13,324 nucleotides of DNA from positions 1 through 13,324 of the forward strand of contig JAUILM010000066.1 in assembly GCA_030432855.1 (NCBI GenBank). The letters run 5' to 3'. This document shows positions 7,960 to 13,324 of this stretch, piece by piece. Each line of letters begins with the position of its first letter. The stretch's first letter is position 1. The translations under genes and the position numbers were made by a program. Below the pieces are notes generated by a model. The model was not told where the DNA came from and did not search any database. It saw only the letters and a list, made by a program, of their open reading frames with translations. The stretch is from Bacteroidia bacterium. Lineage in GTDB: Bacteria > Bacteroidota > Bacteroidia > Chitinophagales > Saprospiraceae.

Positions 7960-8250
7960 TTACTCGGATCCTGCTGACTGACAGGCTTCCAAATCTGATT
8001 TTAGACGATCATTTTCTTTCTCTAATGCCTCCAGTTCTTCTCGCAAATCCTTGATTTGGTCCGTCAAATCATCGGTATCTCTGCTTTCCACAACCTGGGT
8101 CCGATCACCATTTCCTCCGAACAGATCTTTTATATTCTGAATGCCGTCCTGCCCGTTAAAATAAGAAGCACCCAGGTAGGCCAGAGGAGCAAGAATGACT
8201 AACATCAGAATAAACTTGGCACATCCGGTAGTTTTATATTTACGCTTCAT
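7960..8250 (-). CDS. Small single-pass membrane protein with leucine-zipper-like coiled coil
   Basis: I do not recognise this 96-residue protein. It begins MKRKYK (positive, so N-terminus probably cytoplasmic) and has one hydrophobic helix at about residues 11-29. A polar Gly/Asp-rich linker follows, then a heptad-repeat helix at about 59-90. Core positions alternate with perfect 4-3 spacing: L62, I66, L69, L73, L76, N80, L83, L87, C90. If d/a positions are assigned in that order, N80 falls at an 'a' site. Topology predicts that the coil lies in the periplasm. The start ATG at 8250 follows a purine-rich AAAGAAAACAG sequence. Codon use and the protein-like pattern support a real gene, and no overlapping alternative ORF competes. 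It lies 80 nt downstream of recG on the same strand; the function is unknown, but dimer or oligomer formation is likely. Confidence 0.75.
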   Translation of the reverse strand: MKRKYKTTGCAKFILMLVILAPLAYLGASYFNGQDGIQNIKDLFGGNGDRTQVVESRDTDDLTDQIKDLREELEALEKENDRLKSDLEACQSAGSE

Positions 8251-8330
8251 GAATCTGTTTTCTTTATAATGCTATGTCTAAAAGTAGTGTGATAGTTCAA
8301 TTGATTCTACCAAAGTCTGGTATCGTCCGA

Positions 8331-10445
8331 TCAACTGATCTTTGACCAGTCTTCAGGAGTATCAACGTATTTTTCCATATAGTGACGTAATTTTTCATGA
8401 TGAGGTGACAATAATCCGGGATCTTTATCTAAAATTCTCATAGCAATTTCTCTCGCGGTACGCATGATTTGATGATCTCTTACCAGGTTGGCAATCTTTA
8501 GCGTGGGTATTCCACTTTGCTGAGTACCCTGTATACTACCAGGACCTCGTAGCCTGAGGTCCACTTCAGCGATTTCAAAACCATCTGTGGTATCCACCAT
8601 CGTTTGAATGCGTTCCTTACCTTCCTCGGTAAGTCGAAAGCTGGTCATGAGGATACAATATGATTGTTTGGCACCTCTGCCCACACGGCCTCTTAGTTGA
8701 TGTAATTGTGATAGTCCAAAGCGTTCGCTGTTCTCAATCACCATCACTGAGGCATTTGGGATGTTAACACCCACTTCAATAACAGTAGTAGCCACCATGA
8801 TGTGGGTTTTTCCTTCGACAAACCGATTCATCTCAAAGTCTTTCTCATCCTGAGACATTCGTCCGTGTACAACACTGATTTGGTACTCAGGTTTTGGAAA
8901 ATCCTGTAAAAGCCGTTCGTACCCATTGTTAAGGTCTTCCAGTTGTAGTTTCTCCGACTCCTCGATGAGAGGATACACGACATATACCTGATGACCTGTG
9001 GCAATTTCCTTCCGCATAAATTCAATGACTTGCGGTCGATGATATTCCGTTTTGTGCCGGGTCACCACAGGTTTTCGACCGGGAGGCAGCTCATCAATCA
9101 CGGAGACATCTAGATCTCCATAGATCGTCATGTGCAGGGTGCGTGGAATCGGTGTAGCCGTCATCACCAGGATGTGCGGATAATAAGTCTTTCCTTTCTC
9201 CCAAAGTCGGGCACGCTGTGCTACTCCGAAGCGATGTTGCTCATCAATGATGGCCAGACCCAGGTTTTTGTACTTAACAGGCGCTTCAATCAGGGCATGT
9301 GTACCGATCAGGATATGAATTTCCCCCAGTCGTAATAGTTTGAGCAGTTCCTGGCGGACTTTTCCCTTGATGGAGCCGGTTAGAATGGTCACACGTAGTC
9401 CCAGACCTTTGATCATTTCACGGATTGATTCGTAGTGCTGCTGTGCCAAAATCTCCGTAGGGGCCATGAGACAGGTTTGAAATCCATTGTCTATGGCAAT
9501 GAGCATAGTCATCAGAGCGACCATCGTTTTACCACTTCCTACATCACCCTGCAACAAGCGATTCATTTGTGTACCGGACTTAAGGTCCTGTCGTATTTCT
9601 TTGATGACTCGCTTCTGGGCATTAGTCAGTTCGAAAGGTAACTTGTCATGATAGAACGAGTTGAAATATTGGCCTATGCTTGCAAAAACGTGTCCTTTAT
9701 GTGCCGCTTTGTTGGCTTTATATTGTCTGACTATGGAGAGCTGCAACGTAAAGAGCTCATCAAATCGAAGTCGTTTTTCAGCCTCCAGCAGCTCCTCATT
9801 ATTTCTGGGGAAATGAATTCTTTTTAAAGCCTCATAATATGACATCAAATGCAGCTTCTCCATCAGATAGGTTGGAAGATGTTCAGGTACATCATCTGCT
9901 TTGAGCATCTTCAAGGCATTTAGAACTGCCTTCCTACGACCCTTACTATCCAGTCCGGAAGCATTAAGACGTTCTGTGCTTCGATACACTGGCACGAAAG
10001 TAGAAGTTTGTTTTGCCTGGTGTTGACTAAGACGCTCGATTTCGGGATGTGCAATATTGAGTTTCCTCCCGAATCGATTGACTCGGCCATACACTACATA
10101 TTGTGCTCCTGCAGGCAGATTATCCTTTATCCACTTTGTACTTCTGAACCAAACCAATTCGATCTTTCCTCCATAATCATCTTCGAATTGACCGACTAAT
10201 CGCTTTTTTCGCGCAGAACCAACCGATGCCAGACTCTTTAGTGTTCCCTTTACCTGTACCACCTCCCCGTTGTTGTTGATATCCGCAATTTTTCGAAACT
10301 GAGTTCGATCCTCATATCGACTGGGAAAGTCTGTAAGCAGATCTCGTACTGTATGTATTCCCAGTTCGTCATTCAATAATGAACTTTTATTGGGCCCTAC
10401 GCCCTTTACAAAAGTGACATCCCGATCTAAAATGGGTACAAACAA
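8331..10445 (-). CDS. recG: ATP-dependent DNA helicase RecG
   Basis: RecG remodels stalled replication forks and branch-migrates Holliday junctions. The 704 residues match the usual length. An N-terminal region with the helix-hairpin-helix-like FVKGVGPNK (12-20) leads into an OB-fold wedge domain (about 60-140) that binds branched DNA. The helicase core follows: Walker A GDVGSGKT (300-307), motif II DEQH (401-404), motif III TATPIPR (429-435), HGRM (527-530), and motif VI QLRGRVGRG (583-591). The TRG translocation region follows, with DLRLRGPGSIQGTQQSG (629-645). The start is TTG at 10445, since an in-frame stop lies shortly upstream without an ATG between, and the N-terminus fits the family. 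It is divergent from rbfA, with a 103-nt intergenic region. Confidence 0.97.
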   Translation of the reverse strand: MFVPILDRDVTFVKGVGPNKSSLLNDELGIHTVRDLLTDFPSRYEDRTQFRKIADINNNGEVVQVKGTLKSLASVGSARKKRLVGQFEDDYGGKIELVWFRSTKWIKDNLPAGAQYVVYGRVNRFGRKLNIAHPEIERLSQHQAKQTSTFVPVYRSTERLNASGLDSKGRRKAVLNALKMLKADDVPEHLPTYLMEKLHLMSYYEALKRIHFPRNNEELLEAEKRLRFDELFTLQLSIVRQYKANKAAHKGHVFASIGQYFNSFYHDKLPFELTNAQKRVIKEIRQDLKSGTQMNRLLQGDVGSGKTMVALMTMLIAIDNGFQTCLMAPTEILAQQHYESIREMIKGLGLRVTILTGSIKGKVRQELLKLLRLGEIHILIGTHALIEAPVKYKNLGLAIIDEQHRFGVAQRARLWEKGKTYYPHILVMTATPIPRTLHMTIYGDLDVSVIDELPPGRKPVVTRHKTEYHRPQVIEFMRKEIATGHQVYVVYPLIEESEKLQLEDLNNGYERLLQDFPKPEYQISVVHGRMSQDEKDFEMNRFVEGKTHIMVATTVIEVGVNIPNASVMVIENSERFGLSQLHQLRGRVGRGAKQSYCILMTSFRLTEEGKERIQTMVDTTDGFEIAEVDLRLRGPGSIQGTQQSGIPTLKIANLVRDHQIMRTAREIAMRILDKDPGLLSPHHEKLRHYMEKYVDTPEDWSKIS

Positions 10446-10515
10446 CTTAAAGCCTTTATTTTAACAAAACTACAAAGAGAGTAGGTAAGAGCGAACTATC
10501 ACCTTTTCAATATTG

Positions 10516-10523
10516 TATCTTTG
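10516..10523 (+). promoter_or_regulatory. -7 promoter element for rbfA
   Basis: TATCTTTG is an exact match to the Bacteroidota -7 consensus TAnnTTTG, in the recG-rbfA divergent gap and 25 nt before the rbfA start. The leader would be short, under 20 nt. I find no TTG at the expected -33 position, so the promoter may rely mostly on the -7 box. Confidence 0.5.
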
Positions 10524-10548
10524 AAATTCATCAGATAAAAATATAGTC

Positions 10549-10905
10549 ATGTCTTCCAAACGCCAACTACAGGTAGCAGAATTGCTGAAAAGAAACTTTA
10601 GTGCTGTATTACAGTCGGAGGGGACATACATTTATGAAGACGCATTAGTGACCGTCACTAATGTAGTGGTAGCACCTGATCTCAGCCTGGCGAAGATCTA
10701 CCTGAGCGTCTATAATACAGATAATAAGCAAGCAGTTTTGCTGAAACTGGAAGAACAACATCACCGCTTGAAGCAGGTATTTAGTCATCGCCTCAGAAAG
10801 CAGGTGCGACGCATTCCGGACTTTCGACTCTATCTGGATGACACACTCGATGAAATGTATCGGCTTAATGCGCTTTTTGATCGACTTGATGAGGAGAGTG
10901 AGTAG
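10549..10905 (+). CDS. rbfA: 30S ribosome-binding factor A
   Basis: RbfA binds immature 30S subunits and helps 16S rRNA maturation and cold adaptation. At 118 residues it is the usual size for the single KH-like (type II) domain. Visible family features are the N-terminal basic helix (KRQLQVAELLKRNFSAVL), VTVTNVVVAPDLSLAKIYLSV at 34-54, a central helix LKLEEQHHRLKQVFSHRLRK, then VRRIPDFRLYLDDTLD (86-101), and a C-terminal helix. The ATG at 10549 gives a standard N-terminus. The last 41 nt overlap the end of the convergent metal-permease gene on the other strand, so neither transcript has room for a terminator between the genes. No ribosome-assembly partners such as infB or truB are next to it. 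Confidence 0.93.
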   Translation: MSSKRQLQVAELLKRNFSAVLQSEGTYIYEDALVTVTNVVVAPDLSLAKIYLSVYNTDNKQAVLLKLEEQHHRLKQVFSHRLRKQVRRIPDFRLYLDDTLDEMYRLNALFDRLDEESE

Positions 10906-12391
10906 TTTCGACGCCTATGTTGATTTTGAGCGCAAGGGCCTTACCTACATGAATTGTATTCTCTTGATGCTTAACATCAATACCATCCACCCCTTTGTTG
11001 ATTATTTGCACTTTACTACCAGGAAGCAATCCGATCTTCCATAAGTCGGCAGCCACAGTTTGATTTGGCTGTTCTGCTGATATGATGACAAGATCACCGG
11101 GAGAGACTTCCCACAAAGGTTCGGTGATGGTCCCTGTCTTTGCTGGAATAGGTGACCCGTGCGGATCCGTCTTTGGAAATCCCAGCTGTCTATCCACCTC
11201 GTCCAGTATTTCATCGGTCAGTAGGTGTTCATACTTTTCTGCTTCTTCGTGTATCTGCTCTTCACTCAAACCAATCTGATCCACCAGAAACGTCTCCCAA
11301 AGTCGGTGTGCTCTCACCAGACGATTTGCCTCTTCTCTTCCTTTTGTCGTCATTGCGATTTGCTCACCAGATATCGTCATTAGATCTTGGCTGGCCAGTA
11401 TCTTAAGATATTGCAGAAGTTTAGGCCTGTCCATTTCTAACCGTTCAAGCAGTTTTGAGATACTGAGTCGATCCTTTTGATGAAGACGCAGGGACTGTTT
11501 CAGGACATCCTCAAGCCTGATTTTACGTTGCAATCTTCTTTTTCTGAAAAATCGGAAGATCAGACCTTTTTTGGGTGAGAACATGGCAGCTAGCAGATAG
11601 ATGATCGTGGCAACAACTGCCATGGCCGGTCCCGGAGTAGTATTAAGGACTATTGCAAGCAATAAACCAATTATGGCAGATAGCAATCCTACGAATGCTG
11701 CAAGAAAGATGACACGCTTCAGACGATCTGTGAGCAGGAGAGCGGTAGAAGCCGGTGTGATGAGCATTGCCACCACTAATATCACACCGACAGTACGTAG
11801 TGAAGCGACAACGGCAAATGACAGGAGCAGCATGATGAAATAGTGAATTAGCTTGATCGATATGCCCATAGTCTGCGCAATGACTGGCTGAAAAGTGCTA
11901 ATGAACAGATAGCGATAAAAAATAATCACACTTGCTATCACATAGATAGTGATGCCAAGTGTCAGATAAAGATCCTCATTGCTGACTCCCAGTACATTTC
12001 CGAATAAGAAGTCCTTTAAATCCAGGTGCACTCCCTGCTCTTTGCTAATCCAGGATATACCGATGACCCCAAGAGAAAACATTGCCGTAAACACGATGCC
12101 TATGGCAGCATCATTTTTTGTGTGGACATGTTGCTGTATCCAGGTGATACCAATGGCCGTCAGCAATCCAGCCACTACCGAGCCAGCAAAAAAGCCAATC
12201 GTGGAGTAACCAAATAAAATAAAGGAGATGACAATGCCCGGTAGGATCGCATGCGAAAGTGCATCTCCAATCAATGCCATGTTTCTCAATACAATAAAAC
12301 AGCCCAGAATACCACACATGATACCCACCATCATCGATGCCAAAAGCGCTCTGATCGCCCATACTTCCTGAAATATATCGAAGAGTGCCAT
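10865..12391 (-). CDS. Metal ABC transporter permease fused to DtxR/MntR-type repressor and FeoA-like domain
   Basis: A 508-residue fusion. Residues 1-272 are an ABC-3 family permease for Mn, Zn or Fe, with about eight or nine hydrophobic segments and the family motif GDALSHAILPG (42-52). A basic stretch RFFRKRRLQRK (280-290) follows. Residues 290-415 are a DtxR/MntR-like repressor: a winged helix (about 294-352), then the dimer/metal domain with H362-R-L-W-E366, H381, E385, E388, H389 and TDPHGSPIP (408-416). E385 sits where DtxR has Cys102, as in MntR-like proteins. Residues 425-492 resemble FeoA/SH3 domains (GLLPGSKVQI). The layout parallels chlamydial YtgC-YtgR, plus an extra FeoA-like part. 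No ATPase or binding-protein gene is adjacent within the window. It lies 56 nt after ppx on the same strand. Its role is probably metal uptake combined with metal-responsive gene control; the metal is uncertain. Confidence 0.9.
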   Translation of the reverse strand: MALFDIFQEVWAIRALLASMMVGIMCGILGCFIVLRNMALIGDALSHAILPGIVISFILFGYSTIGFFAGSVVAGLLTAIGITWIQQHVHTKNDAAIGIVFTAMFSLGVIGISWISKEQGVHLDLKDFLFGNVLGVSNEDLYLTLGITIYVIASVIIFYRYLFISTFQPVIAQTMGISIKLIHYFIMLLLSFAVVASLRTVGVILVVAMLITPASTALLLTDRLKRVIFLAAFVGLLSAIIGLLLAIVLNTTPGPAMAVVATIIYLLAAMFSPKKGLIFRFFRKRRLQRKIRLEDVLKQSLRLHQKDRLSISKLLERLEMDRPKLLQYLKILASQDLMTISGEQIAMTTKGREEANRLVRAHRLWETFLVDQIGLSEEQIHEEAEKYEHLLTDEILDEVDRQLGFPKTDPHGSPIPAKTGTITEPLWEVSPGDLVIISAEQPNQTVAADLWKIGLLPGSKVQIINKGVDGIDVKHQENTIHVGKALALKINIGVETTHSPHQVDQKAH

Positions 12392-12447
12392 TATGGATGT
12401 AAAGCTATTTATCCTTTAGGTAAGGTACAAATAATTTTTAGTTAAGT

Positions 12448-13324
12448 CTAAATTTGTGAAACCAGTAGTCCCTCCTTCAAGGCATATTGGGAGATGCCAA
12501 TCGTCTCCCAGGTGCCGAGTTTCAACACCTCCTGAAGTAAAAGCAGAGCGACAACGATTAGGTCTGCCCGGGAATTTGGGATACCCGGATTATTGTACCT
12601 TTCCTTTTCATCTGAAATCACTATGTCTTTGATGATTTTGTCAACATCTATGCTCTGGACGATCTCATACAACGAGGGCTCATCGGGGCAAAGCAGCATG
12701 GCAAGTACATCAAAAGTACCAGATGCACCCACCAATTTGTAGGGTTGGTATTCTTGTGCTGCCTGGGCAAGCGGATTCATAAACGGTTCCAGATAGTCTG
12801 CAAGTAGCTGTTGCTCCTCTTTCGAGATAGGATCTGTATGATGAAACTTACGGTGCAGGACAGATACGCCAATCGGATAGCTATCCATCCAGTAGATCTC
12901 GTTTTGATCAGCTATTATGAATTCCACACTACCTCCTCCGATGTCCATTATCATAGCAGGAGCATCTCCTGTGATGTCCCATACCTGTCTGACACCACCA
13001 TAGATTAACTCAGCTTCTCTGTGTCCATCGATCAGGTCAATGCTGATGTTCAATTCTTCTTTAATTCTGTGTAAAAAGTCAGGGCCATTGGATGCTGTTC
13101 GTAAAGCAGCAGTTCCTACTGCAGTCAGATTTGTTACTCCAAACTGGTCGAGTATTTGCCTGAATTTCTTTAAGGCCTCAAATCCTCGCTCCAGTGGTTT
13201 CTCTCCAAGCGTCTCTACCCCGTCGGCTCCCAGCTTTACAAATATTCGTTCACGATAGATGGTTTCCACGATCCTATCCTCCGCAACACCGGCAATAAGA
13301 AGGTGGAAAGTATTTGTACCAAGG
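12448..13324 (-). CDS. Ppx/GppA-family exopolyphosphatase or pppGpp phosphatase, N-terminus just outside window
   Basis: Members hydrolyse polyphosphate or convert pppGpp to ppGpp; the two activities cannot be separated by sequence reading alone. The frame stays open through the window edge, giving 291 visible residues that begin LGTNTFHLLIAG. This is the family's first phosphate loop (IDLGTNT), so only a handful of residues are missing. The GTG at 13269 is an internal Val codon. Other motifs: VGTAALRTASNG, IDGHREAELIYGGV, the second phosphate loop DIGGGSVEF (visible 127-135), and VGASGTFD. Only the core ASKHA domains are present, about 300 residues in all, without the C-terminal HD-like extension of E. 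coli Ppx/GppA. The permease-repressor gene follows after 56 nt, suggesting a shared transcript. Confidence 0.93.
   Translation of the reverse strand, partial: LGTNTFHLLIAGVAEDRIVETIYRERIFVKLGADGVETLGEKPLERGFEALKKFRQILDQFGVTNLTAVGTAALRTASNGPDFLHRIKEELNISIDLIDGHREAELIYGGVRQVWDITGDAPAMIMDIGGGSVEFIIADQNEIYWMDSYPIGVSVLHRKFHHTDPISKEEQQLLADYLEPFMNPLAQAAQEYQPYKLVGASGTFDVLAMLLCPDEPSLYEIVQSIDVDKIIKDIVISDEKERYNNPGIPNSRADLIVVALLLLQEVLKLGTWETIGISQYALKEGLLVSQI

Noticed and set aside
8279..8314. Possible promoter for the small coiled-coil gene (minus strand TACTTTTA with an upstream TTTG).
   Set aside because: The -7 match lacks the final G and the spacing to TTTG is 24 nt, outside the usual range; the gene may instead be read through from recG.
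8308..8322. Inverted repeat TACCA-AAGTC-TGGTA just after recG.
   Set aside because: Five-bp stem with no T-run on either strand; expected by chance at this length.
10473..10480. Minus-strand TCTCTTTG as a recG -7 element.
   Set aside because: One mismatch and no -33 element seen; a plausible location but not distinguishable from chance.
12413..12425. CCTT-TAGGT-AAGG repeat upstream of the permease-repressor gene as an operator for its own repressor domain.
   Set aside because: Arms are only 4 bp and pairing breaks immediately outside; it does not match DtxR or MntR boxes well. A footprint would be needed to revive it.
13267..13269. GTG as the start of the Ppx/GppA gene.
   Set aside because: The upstream in-frame sequence to the edge encodes the conserved LGTNTFHLLIAG phosphate loop, so the real start lies outside.

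Overview
This window looks like ordinary chromosome of a member of the Bacteroidota, probably a Saprospiraceae/Cytophaga-like marine or environmental lineage. The order-level guess is weak. The evidence is the coaX–outer-membrane-protein–TPR neighbourhood, signal peptides ending in A|Q, relaxed lipoboxes, weak Shine-Dalgarno sites, and a TAnnTTTG-type -7 element in front of rbfA. I see no RNA genes, insertion sequences, CRISPR arrays or prophage genes. Coding density is very high and no gap exceeds about 120 bases.

Left part, plus strand (1-6880): a 5'-truncated purH (purine synthesis) runs into coaX (CoA synthesis), a FadL/PorV-like outer-membrane beta-barrel protein and a secreted TPR protein. 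Spacings of 3 nt, a 17 nt overlap and 2 nt suggest one transcript, which ends at a strong hairpin terminator (4789-4825). A second TPR gene, clearly a tandem paralogue of the first but with a lipoprotein-type signal, follows and is translationally coupled (TGATG) to an FKBP-type prolyl-isomerase lipoprotein. This second unit ends at a two-way terminator shared with the convergent gene. Together they suggest an envelope protein set built onto housekeeping genes.

Middle, minus strand (6891-10445): a 3-phosphoglycerate dehydrogenase-like gene (serine synthesis), a small single-pass membrane protein with a near-perfect leucine-zipper-like coiled coil, and recG (branched-DNA helicase).

Right part: rbfA (ribosome maturation) is divergent from recG and converges on, and overlaps by 41 bp, a minus-strand gene for an unusual three-part protein: an ABC-3 family metal-transport permease fused to a DtxR/MntR-type metal-dependent repressor and a C-terminal FeoA-like domain. 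Upstream of it on the same strand is a Ppx/GppA phosphatase gene whose first few codons lie beyond the window.

The most interesting item is the permease-repressor fusion. It resembles in layout the chlamydial YtgC-YtgR fusion, in which the repressor half is released from the membrane protein. Next are the tandem TPR paralogues with six shared cysteines, and the small zipper protein.
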